A stretch of DNA of 64,000 bases from NCBI GenBank assembly GCA_009792885.1, contig WMCF01000018.1, forward strand, positions 4,838,253 to 4,902,252, read 5' to 3'. The first letter of the stretch is position 1. Every line of letters begins with the position of its first letter. Positions 53,099 through 62,672 of the stretch are shown in pieces. Source of the stretch: Eremophila alpestris peregrina (taxonomy: Eukaryota; Chordata; Aves; Passeriformes; Alaudidae). The notes beneath the pieces were generated by a model. It was not told the origin of the DNA and searched no databases. It was given only the letters and a program-made list of their open reading frames with translations. A program made the position numbers and the translations under genes.

Positions 53099-55981
53099 TC
53101 TAAAAATATTATAAACATTTTAAAAGTCAATTATATAGGATAAAAATGAAAATCACAGAACAATTTATCTGTTAGAACAATTAAAGCATTTTAAGAAAGA
53201 GAAAAATCATTATTTCAGCATGGTCAAAGCCTTTTTTTTTCTTTCATACCTGCTAGGCAAAAGAGCTAAACATCATGCTGAATGGAAATAGAAACTTTAC
53301 AATGTTTTCACTTTCATTATCTAATACATGATGTGGAGCAGGTAAAAGAAAGGAGTGTTCATTGATAAAAATCAATACAGGTATAAAAGTAAACATAAAC
53401 AAAACACATTTGAATGGGCAAGTGAAAATAATTACAGCTCTAGACTGGTGGAGAGGTTATTGTTGATTTCTGCAGACAGGACCCTGTAGTACACAAGGTA
53501 CCAAAAAAGAGCTTTTCAGATGATGATTTCTTCAAAGGTAAAATCAAATGTCAAAACTTCTGCTAATCTACCTCAGTCTGTGAAATCACATGTCATAAAA
53601 TGAGGATCAAATTATAGTGTTTTCTATTGAAAGTTTGACAGCTAACGTACAACAGAGTTAAATATCAAAAAGAAAGTCTTTTATTTTAGAAGTGCAGATG
53701 AAAATTTAATGGGAGTTTGCATCCTAATTCACTGCTACTCTGGATAATGGAGCAGATGTATTGAACACACCTCTATGTCAGTCAAACACGCCTGCTAACC
53801 TCAGGGTGGGCTGTGCAGCCTATTAGCACTGTACCCATATCAACAAGGTACAACAAAATGCCAAATGGCATTGGTGATTAAAGCTCTGCTAGAACCATAA
53901 ACAACATCTTGGTGCTCTCTGAAACATGATTTCTTAGGTGTTTTGCATATGTAATCAGTAATTCGATTTTAGATATAATTGGACTCCTCAGGAGATCCAG
54001 GGGATAGCTGGATAAAAACCCTCCACATAATTTTTTGTTGTCAAAATCATTAATGTGGAAAGTTTGAAAGAAGGGGACGAAAACTTGCTCTTCCACTTGG
54101 TGTCTTTCCTCTCAGTGGCCTTCAAAGCTGTCAAAACACTAAAGATGAGATTCAGCTGGGGCAGTGAGATCCTTCTGCTGCCAGCTCCTTGCATGTAAGG
54201 CAGTAACCACATAAAAGTATCCATAAAAAATCCATATCCATCCTCAGGTTCATATCTGAAAAATCCCAGTAAATAAATGGTTCTCCTGCAGGCTAATAAG
54301 ATATTGGGATGACCTCAACTGGTTCATCTTTGGGGAAAAACCTGAGGTGTCTTTGTGTTTACTCTGCAGCTTTCCTAAGAATGTATCACTATGGTCAAGA
54401 ACCACACCCTTTAAACATTTTACACAGTCAATTTTACATGTTTCCACACAATGAGTTTTTTAACTTCTGATGATAAATCTAATGGACAAGGTGAGGAAAT
54501 GGTGAAAGTAACTAGATTAAGTTAATTCACACATGAGAATTTTTAATTGGGATACTGAATATTGGTTTTATAGATTATAAACCTTCTGCAAAGAGAAATC
54601 CACCTTGTTATATATACAGACATAAGGATTTGAAGGTTTTTTTTTTCTGTTATTTTTGCTGGTTTGGGTCAGATGCCATTTACTCTTGGCTTTCCTAAAG
54701 AATATATCAGTATAGGAATAAGAATTATGAATCGAGACAGAAGAGGCTTTTCAAGAACAGAATACATGAAATCTGAGAAAACAGGAATTATATGAAAAAT
54801 AGGTGTAGTAGGGTACTGTTATTGTAGGTAGGAAACTTCAGAAATAGGTTTAAGAAGGTTCATTGTAAATATTATTTTAAATGTTCTTGGATAAAAATAT
54901 TGTCCTTTATATTTTTAGAACTGTGTAGAAGAAAAACAAATAAACAGAGTTTTAAAAGAATATTGTATAGCTGTGACTCATGGGAAGGTGGACTGTAGAA
55001 TAAAACAAATGCCAGAAGTATGAGATAAAGTATTCAGATGGGTGACAAATCCATGCTTCATAGTTGGTAAGACAGAGCTGGAATGCTGGGTGAGCAGGAA
55101 TGATAGTCTTTTAAAAACTGATGGATTTAGCAAGTGACTGGATGTGAAAAACAGGGCTAGAATTTACAAATAATTGTTACCAGCTTGGATGACTGGAGAG
55201 AAAAAAAATTTCAGTTACAATGGGGGAATAAAATCTAGAGGAAAAGAGGACATATAAAGTAAAAATGCTTTTGGAAACAAATTCTTTGATGAATGATATA
55301 AATATTTGATTTTTGAGTCATATTAGGAAACTCCTTTCTAGAGAACACAAAAAGTGAAATAGACTGACAGGTCCAACTTACTAGTTTTTCCTCTCATTTG
55401 AGATTAAAATAAAAATCCGTCAGATTAAAGATTTTTTTAATCTCTTCATAACAGAGACTGAAACTTTTCCAATCATATTCTGCAATAAAACAAATTCCAT
55501 TTTAACAGATGTTTCAGAGGAAAAGAGATTGTTAAGCAAATGTCAGGTCAAATAAAATTATGTGGGATGTCGTATGAATGTGGGAAAATGTTACTTTTTT
55601 CTTTTTAGTTCTCAGAGAACCGTGTTTTTGCTGTTGTCTCAGTGTTGATGTAATTCTGAGGCCCCTTAGGTGGCCCAAGGATTCTGAGCTCTGTGTTCAG
55701 TGCTGTGGCAGAGGCAGCTCATTGCTGTAAAGGGTAGCAGAGCTTCCGTGGGGCAGAGTGGCTTTAGGACACCAAGAAGAGCTGGGACAGGGGGTTGGAA
55801 GGACAAAGGGGTTTCAGGAGAAGTGATTCAAGGAGCCTGGATGAAAAAGGAATAAGAGAAAACTAAGTCTGTGAGAAGAAGGGGCTTGGGCAGTATGTTC
55901 AGGCTTATGGAATGGTTGGGTCTCTCTGATCCTGACAGATCTCAAACTATGCTCTTCTTTCCAATTTCTGACGCTTTTCAC

Positions 55982-56077
55982 CTGCTCTCTCTGGAATTCT
56001 CACTTCCCAGCTGCCCCATCCCAGCAAAGTCAGCCTTTTCCCAGCAAAAGCCACACAGCTGCCAGCTTTGCACTTGT
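55982..56077 (-). other. Exon-like open segment, unidentified
   Basis: On the minus strand a pyrimidine-rich acceptor (TTTCTTTGTCTTTAG) precedes a 96-bp segment, and GAGAGCAG|GTGAAA follows as a donor. Two of three frames are open, and one includes CKAGSCVAFAGKRLTLLGWG. Length is a multiple of three. The surrounding 55,650-56,100 is GC-richer than its neighbours, which by itself makes open frames likelier. I recognise no domain. It may be an exon of an unknown minus-strand gene, but chance is at least as likely. Confidence 0.15.
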
Positions 56078-57434
56078 CTAAAGACAAAGAAATCAAGAGT
56101 GTGGCCAAAGTGACTTTTGAAAATACTTAACTTCTGCAGAATGTATCCCTAGAGGGATTTCTTTTGCATTGGAAGACTTAGGATTAGGGTTTAAAATGAA
56201 TCAATTAATGATTAATTTAAATTATTTTAAAGCATTCATCCACTTCAGCAGGTTTTACCAATTCTCAGGGAAAGTAATGGTCCTTTACAGTTAAAGGTAA
56301 GTGTTATTTGTGATTTCCTCCCTAATCACATGGGTTTCCTTGATAATGACTGATGGAAGAAGGGAAGAACATGAGAATCCCTGTGCAAAATGTAGTTATG
56401 ATTATCTCCTGCCCTACTTTCACTGAAGTAATTAAATATTAGCAAGACTGTGAAGCACTTCTAATGTAGTGTAAAGACGAAATATTATTTTGTAATAACT
56501 TCAGTTGAAGTCTGCTAACTTTATTCACGCATCTGAAGGGCATTTCAATTCACAAAATAAAAGTAAATTCCATCCCTGTGGCATTTTACCATTATTTACT
56601 TACACTGCAAGAATTTGAAAATGTAAATTGTATATGGTGTGAAATGCAGATGTCTTGTTCTGTCCTGTGCTTCTACCTGATATGGTGGGAGACCCAGAAT
56701 GGCTTCAGAGAAAAGTGTCACATCACAGGTCATGTGTGGAAATGGTAATTGGGACAAGCAAACACTGAAAAGATAAATTCCAGCTCATTTTAAAATACAT
56801 GTAAATTTGATTTGGTTTTTTATCTGAAATTACTAACAGTATTAAATCCACAATATGTGGTATAAGTTAATGGTAAGAAGAATAACAGAAAGCTAAAAAC
56901 AAATCTAATTTTTCAGTCTTTCTGGCTGATACAAGCAGATTTTTCTTGTTATATTCTTATAATTCTGTTTCTACTTCTCTCTAGAACACAAAAATCAGGA
57001 AAAGCATAAAAATGTAATAAGCCTATTTCATTGTTCCTGCTGTGTAAGCTGTGTAGGGTCCATCCAGCCTGACAGCCTGTTCTTTTCTGCCAATATTTAT
57101 TCCCTTTTATTTAAGATTCTGAAATGACTTCACAAATCAACATTGGATGAATTTTCTTCATTGTCTTCCTTTTCTGCATAGAGATAAAATCTGTTAGCAA
57201 GAGATTTGTGGGTGACCCATGACTCACACCATTGGCTAAAGTGGGAAAATCTAAGTATTTTCACTGTTCATGTTATGTTTGAAAATTATAAAACCAAACA
57301 CAAACATTTAAATAACACATTTTTGGTTTCCAGTTCCATTGAAGTCTGAGATTCCCTCCGAACACAAAACTCCCAATAAAAGAAGAGACCTGCCAGAAGC
57401 AAACTGGCATTTTTTAACACCAATTTAAGATTTT

Positions 57435-57511
<77 letters not shown>

Positions 57512-58884
57512 TTGTTTGGGTTTTTTTCTACAGTGTTCTTGGGCAGATTGAAACAGCACCACTGGTATTTGTACCTGGATGTTCTTAGACCTACAATTTT
57601 GCTGGGCCTAAACTCAGACTTGCCTTTACTTTATCCTAGATATTTGTGTTTAGATACTTGCTTTATATATCTGTTCAGTAAAAAGTGGCTCTTCAAATGA
57701 TGACTTAGCATCTAAGATCTCTCCTTTGTGTGTTTCATGGAGCTACTGAATGATTCTGTGAGTCCAGCAAATGATAAAAAAAGCACCATTAGATGGTTCT
57801 TACTATAACAGTATTTATGAGCTTTCCATTCATTAAAAAAGACCAAATTAGTTCCCAGATGTAGTGGGAAAAATTTTATTAATATATAGGAGATGCCCAA
57901 GCATTTTTGGATAAAAACTGCCTTGGTGACAAGTCAAAACCAGTAGTGTGTTTTCATGTTGTTATTTTGACTATGTGCATTTTACATATAAATATTCCCA
58001 AAATATGGAATTATTCACAGTAAGAAGTTGCTTTTCTAGGATAAAAATCATGAGTAGGATCTCTTCTTAAAGAGCATTAACAATGACTAAACAATCACTT
58101 TACATTCAGACTCAGTGCTAAAGGTGCAAGTTTTGGTTTATGTGATTAATTCCAGTACTGAGATTAAGAAAAAAATTGTCAAATTCCAAACTCCTTCATA
58201 GATTTATAATGTGACATTGGACATGTTGCTTCACCTCTCTTCTTAATCTACAACAGAAGATCCAATTCTTTGCTTTTTCATCACCCAAAAAAGAAATCCT
58301 TTGAACAAAGTGAGGAATAAGGACCAATTCCCCAATCTTTCAGCTAAGCTAAATGTCCTGGTGAAGCACAGTTATAGAGGAAACAACACTACTAAATATC
58401 GGTTCTGTACATATCAGAAAATGATTTGGGGTAATATTTCAGCACTTTTACTCCCTTTGCTTCACATGATTCACTCTTTTCAGTCTTGTTCTATAAGACC
58501 AGGAGAATGTGACTATTTCAGTTTTTAAGGATGGGGATTCAATTATGAAGACCTCTGCAAAAAAAAAGATGAATTCGATGAAAACACAGATCAAAAGACA
58601 GCAAATCTTCCATCCCCCCTGAATAATTGTGTCTGTAAAATGGCTGAAATATGAAAATTTCTTCTCAGCTGAATTAACTGGGCTTTTTGAACCTATATAT
58701 TGTTAATACCTGGAAATCATAATTAATTGTAGGAAATTATGGCATATAGTAGGTAGGATTTTAAAGAAAAAAATATGCTTGCAGTCTCTGAGACAAAACT
58801 TAATCTCTTCCCTCCCCTGTCTGCTGTGTCCCTTAACTCCCAGAGAACCCTGACTGTGATGTGGGGAGCACAGTGTGTGTCCAC
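56078..58884. other. Unassigned DNA with a long poly(T)
   Basis: No gene is recognised. It contains the T tract at 57437-57510. The rest is unique AT-rich sequence. Confidence 0.5.
57437..57510 (+). repeat. Long poly(T) tract, about 74 bases
   Basis: T runs interrupted by a single G at 57473. A second G-containing patch follows (GTTGTTTGGG). It is by far the longest homopolymer in the window. Read on the minus strand it is poly(A), but there is no AATAAA just upstream of it and no recognisable retrocopy. The length may be affected by sequencing or assembly error. Confidence 0.9.
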
Positions 58885-58958
58885 CTTACAAGGAGATGAT
58901 GAGAGTGCTGTTGTCACCCTTAAGTGACTACCAGCTGCTGCTATCAAATCAAAAATGG
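58885..58958 (-). other. Exon-like open segment, unidentified
   Basis: On the minus strand an excellent acceptor-like sequence (CCCTTTCAATTTTTCCAG) precedes a 74-bp segment ending TTGTAAG|GTGGAC. In one frame it reads IFDLIAAAGSHLRVTTALSS and onward. It begins with two bases (CC) that would complete the single base left by the candidate exon at 59972-60150. Its own codon use is not distinctive. Tentative. Confidence 0.18.
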
Positions 58959-59971
58959 CTGGAAAAATTGAAAGGGACATCAGAAAGTAATCCCTTCAAA
59001 TTGCCACAATATTTACTGGAAAGGGAGGCTTTCAGGGCAAATCAAGCATGTAATCCTGTAAGCACTCTGCCCAGTCATAGCCTGAGCACACAGGGGCACC
59101 TATCGAAATATGGTAATGGTCACAGTTCTGCAGCCCAGGAAACAAATCAAAATAATGAAAACTTCTTTAAAAATAGGGGGAGATTCACTATCCAAATCTT
59201 TTGCATGAGCTCAGAACAATTGTTGCTATTCATACTTAGAAGCACCTAGCTCTCTGTTTTTGGTTTTTATGCAAATTTGTTTAGAACTGAGATGGCAAAA
59301 AAACTCCCACCCAACAAACACACATTTATAGAAATGGTCACAGCATTACCATGCTGCATAATATAAAAAACACCCATTTTATGGCTGCACAATTTCCTCC
59401 TCATAATGCTGTGTGCCAGCAGTAACAAATATGAAAGCAGATCGATTTAAAGTTCAAGTTAAGTTGCATCAGTTTCCCATGGTGAAGCAATTATTCCCTC
59501 AGAGGCTCTCATTTTCTTTATCACACCATGAATTCCTCAGGAAACGAATGTGCAGCTTCTACCATGTGGATACTTGTATTGCAACAAAAAAACCTCAGAA
59601 ACAGTATTTAAGGACAGACTTTTTTTCTCTGTGGAGGCTTCCTAAATTTGAAGTTTGACCTCTCTACAGTCAAAAGCATTTACTCTTGGCAAAATCAAGT
59701 TCCTATTAATCTAATCTAAGCCATCCATTTCCCTTTAAACTCAGAAGTTGTTTATTTCTCAATAATATAGGTTAAACTTTACAGTAAAAGCCTGGGGTGA
59801 ATATAACACTACATATATTAGTATAATAATACTACATATATTGGGGTGCAATGAAGTAGTATCACAAATATTTTATACATCTAAGAGCTGGAAATCCACA
59901 TCATTCCTGAACCTTGGTATTATTCTCTGCAGCATCCTTCTGAAATGCAAGGGGAAACATTGATTTCAAAC
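58959..59971. other. Unassigned DNA
   Basis: If the flanking exon-like segments are real, this would be their intron. A 124-codon plus frame (58875-59249) overlaps it but has no recognisable feature. A 12-bp direct repeat ACTACATATATT occurs at 59808-59819 and 59831-59842. Confidence 0.5.
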
Positions 59972-60150
59972 CTGTCACCAGGCTCAAAATCGAGTTTCTC
60001 CCTGGCAGCACTCGGCTCTTTGGACCTTCAATCTCCAGCTGAAGCCTTCCTGAAGCCACCACTGGGAGTTTGGTCTCCCTCTGTTTTTTCCTCTCTCTGA
60101 TGTGGCCATTAGGGAGCAGATCTGCTCTGCCATTCCACAGCAGGGTCACT
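59972..60150 (-). CDS. Candidate internal exon of an unidentified gene
   Basis: On the minus strand a strong acceptor-like sequence (GGGCTTTTTCTCTGCAG) leads into a 179-bp open segment closed by a donor-like GTGACAG|GTTTGA. In the open frame the segment has one leading base, 59 codons and one trailing base. The peptide starts VTLLWNGRADLLPNGHIRER and later reads LQLEIEGPKSRVLPGRNSIL, a mix of charged and alternating hydrophobic residues that would suit a beta-sandwich domain (inference). By hand count 35 of 59 third positions are G or C, all five Val codons are GTG and six of ten Leu codons are CTG, which is typical of vertebrate coding DNA and unlike the AT-rich surroundings. The frame continues open on both sides, to 60281 and 59901, but those parts are low-complexity or intron-like. 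I do not recognise the protein. It could be a living exon, a relic, or a GC-rich unique segment open by chance. Confidence 0.35.
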
Positions 60151-60226
60151 CTGCAGAGAAAAAGCCCTTCCTTAAACCCATAAATTCCACCTGCCATTCT
60201 GGTGGGTGTTTCATGCAGGGTTTGAT
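60151..60226. other. Possible intron end with polypyrimidine signal
   Basis: On the minus strand this leads into the acceptor of the candidate exon. The pyrimidine-rich 60152-60168 forms the presumed 3' splice signal. Confidence 0.25.
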
Positions 60227-60364
60227 GAGAAGGAGAAAAAAAAGAAAAAAAAAAAAGAGAGAACAAAGAGAAAAAAGACAAAAAAAGAAAAAAGACAAAA
60301 GAGAAAAAGAGGGGGAAAAAAGAGAAAAAAAGGGGGGGGAGGGAAAAAAGAGAGAAAAAAAAGA
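60227..60364 (+). repeat. 138-bp polypurine tract
   Basis: The tract consists only of A and G except for three C bases (60264, 60279, 60296). It contains many GAGAAA/GAAAAA mirror-symmetric blocks and G runs of five and eight near 60311 and 60332. Long purine mirror repeats can form triplex (H-DNA) structures. The frames on both strands across it are low-complexity artefacts. Confidence 0.9.
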
Positions 60365-61054
60365 TAGGAATGGTTCAGAGGATTTGACATTGCTAATGCA
60401 CATTGCATAAAAATGATGATGGCTTTATTGCCAGTTTGGTAAAGATATCCTTGAGTATCTTCAGTGGACAAGAAGAGTCACAATAAAACTTCGGGTTAAA
60501 AGAAACTAGCATATTGCAGTAATAATATGTATTCCTTGAAGTTCACCATTCCTCTGTTTTTTTTGGTAAATATTATTTATTTCCTTATCTGTCTGTTTTT
60601 CTCATTTAGTTGCAAAATACCAGTAAAACCATCTGATTAATTAATAAAAACTACATGAAAACCTAAATTCTATTTTCATTGTTAACATTCATTAGACATG
60701 ATATGAATACATGCTTTAGAGATTTGATTTTCATGAATCCCTTCTTTTTACAAAGTTCCCTATAAATTTCTATAGGTAGCTGGCCTGTTGGTTTTCCTTG
60801 AAGCAAAAGTAATAAATAACACTTCTGCAGAGTGTTTTGTTATGGCTTAGACAAGACTTCTGAAGGAGATAAATTGGTATGAAGCACTAGATTTAAGGGA
60901 TTATGTGGAATTTGGGCATGTGAACATGAGTGCTAGAGCCTTTCTCCCACCAAAAGACAAGAGTGGCTGAGGGGTGGAAGAAGAAATCTACTGTAAAATA
61001 AGGATGATATTTAAAATCTATTTTTTGCATTAAAATTATGTGTATGCAACACAT

Positions 61055-61058
<4 letters not shown>

Positions 61059-61085
<27 letters not shown>
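61059..61085 (+). repeat. (AT)n dinucleotide repeat
   Basis: About 13 uninterrupted AT units. Confidence 0.9.
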
Positions 61086-61090
<5 letters not shown>

Positions 61091-61501
61091 CCCTTTGATT
61101 AATTTTCCAATTGTCACCCTAAAGTCAAATTACAGTGTTATTTGAATTACTTCAGCAGAAATATCACAGGTAATATACCCACTATATCACTACCTAATTT
61201 CTGAAAACAAAGACTCTTATATGTCTTATGAAATCAATATTTGCTGCTGAATAATTTCTGCTCCATTCAGCCATCACCTACTTCTTGCCTTTGAAATTAG
61301 CACTTATAAGCATATACAATTTTCTACAGTAGGAAAAATTAGCATATTTCCTTCTCTTCAGAAGGAAAAGAAGTTATTTCCGCACTTTCCATGTAAAGGA
61401 AATTGAAAAAAAAAAAAATCAGGCAAACAAATATTTCAGCTTGGTTGATTGGAAATGAAATTCAACATCTTGCTGCTCCCTGGGGCAATTCCCTGTCACA
61501 C

Positions 61502-61569
61502 CTGAGCAGCATCCCCAGGTGAATGATGGGGCTCAGCTGCAGGCAGTGGGAAGCTTTGCCATATCTGAT
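61502..61569 (-). other. Exon-like open segment, unidentified
   Basis: On the minus strand the acceptor-like CCACTTCTGTCCTGCAG precedes a 68-bp segment that ends GCTCAG|GTGTGA. Two of three frames are open. In the frame IRYGKASHCLQLSPIIHLGM the exon would leave two bases (AG), which join the single leading base of the segment at 59972-60150 to give an in-frame Arg codon. The segment is GC-richer than its surroundings. No domain is recognised, and two open frames make the phase match weak evidence. Confidence 0.18.
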
Positions 61570-61927
61570 CTGCAGGACAGAAGTGGCCTGAAACTGTTTC
61601 TTTGAAACCTGAACTCCCAGCCAAACTCTGCACTGGTGAAAGTTCAAAATGAATCTATTTCCATGCAATACTTCAGTTTTGACAAAGGATCATTCTCCAC
61701 ATAGAAGTACACTGCAAAATTCCTGACAGGTTTTGTTCACGGGACTGAGCTCGATAAGAGCAGATATCTGTGTTTGCAGCTGCTTTTTGTGAGGGAACTT
61801 ACATTTTGACAGTTTCCTGATACTTAATTTAAAAAAAAAAAATCTTCATGGAATGTTATTTTTTCTTTTTGAAGAATATTCATCAGCCGTTTTACACCAA
61901 AATTATAATGGTTGACAGCTAGGTCTT

Positions 61928-62150
61928 CATATGCACTCAGTCATAATTTTATTGCTAATGTAAATGATAAGAGACAAAAAGAGAAAAGAGCATGTGTGTC
62001 ATTTTGACTTACAGCTGAAACTACAGCTTATCAGCAATTTGATAACTGGTCAGCCAGCAGTGCTCACTAGTTCATGACTATTATCTACATGTTTTCCCAT
62101 TTATTACATGCCAGCTGAGGCCAATTTTCAGCTGGGAACTATAGCAGCTG
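61928..62150. promoter_or_regulatory. E-box cluster, candidate enhancer
   Basis: CAGCTG occurs at 62012-62017, 62112-62117, 62129-62134 and 62145-62150, plus CATATG at 61928-61933. The last three CAGCTG sites lie within 39 bp at 16-17 bp spacing, with CCAAT at 62121-62125 between two of them. CAGCTG is the classical site for dimeric bHLH factors such as the MyoD or Ascl families (established knowledge). The region is free of simple repeats. Regulatory function is inferred from motif density only. Confidence 0.3.
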
Positions 62151-62314
62151 TCTCAGTGGAAAATAAAGGAATGTCACTTTAAATTTCTTTGTAGCATGAC
62201 AGAAATGTCAGCTTCATGATGGAAACATACAGTGATACACATTTCTTCTGACCTGAACACATTGCATCAATTCATACTCATGAAAATGTCATTTGTGACT
62301 TTTTTTCTTTTTCC

Positions 62315-62328
62315 TTTTTTTTTTTTTT
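62315..62328 (+). repeat. Poly(T) run
   Basis: Short homopolymer run preceded by other T-rich blocks (62290-62312). Confidence 0.8.
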
Positions 62329-62499
62329 GATCAATTTCCAACCTAAAAATATTTCCTCTTCTAGCTACGTCACTGATCACAGTGTAAATGTAACACTGAT
62401 GTCCCATACAGCATTCTGAAAGCTTTAAAGATTTTATATTTTTGGTGGTATCATTTGCCATTGAACAGATTTTGATAGAAAAGGCACCTAAAAAAAGGA

Positions 62500-62526
62500 G
62501 GGAGGGAGGGAGGGAGGGAGGGAGGG
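62500..62526 (+). repeat. (GGGA)n with G-quadruplex motif
   Basis: Seven GGG runs are separated by single A bases, a textbook intramolecular G-quadruplex motif with one-base loops. It passes directly into the (GGAA)n array, suggesting that the two arose by point change and expansion within one microsatellite. Confidence 0.9.
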
Positions 62527-62672
62527 AAGGAAGGAAGGAAGGAAGGAAGGAAGGAAGGAAGGAAGGAAGGAAGGAANGAAGGAAGGAAGGAAGGAAGGAA
62601 GGAAGGAAGGAAGGAAGGAAGGAAGGAAGGAAGGAAGGAAGGAAGGAAGGAAGGAAGGAAGGAAGGAAGGAA
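62527..62672 (+). repeat. (GGAA)n tetranucleotide microsatellite
   Basis: About 36 uninterrupted AAGG/GGAA units, with one unresolved base (N) at 62577. GGAA is the core of ETS-factor sites. Frames over it, rich in Glu-Gly-Arg-Lys or Pro-Ser-Phe-Leu, are repeat artefacts. Confidence 0.95.

Larger units (their letters stand above)
45445..55981. other. Unassigned DNA with simple repeats
   Basis: No gene is recognised. A G/T-rich tract lies at 47921-47979, T runs at 49693-49707 and 52548-52563, (CAAA)n at 53078-53098 and a small hairpin at 52050-52070. Frames up to 88 codons are at chance level. Confidence 0.5.

Noticed and set aside
57437..57510. Poly(T) as the poly(A) tail of a minus-strand retrocopy
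   Set aside because: There is no polyadenylation signal in the adjacent minus-strand sequence, and nothing beside it resembles a processed gene.
59901..60281. Whole 126-codon minus frame as a single-exon gene
   Set aside because: Its N-terminal part is translated polypyrimidine tract, and its C-terminal part lies beyond a donor-like site. Only the middle 59 codons look coding.
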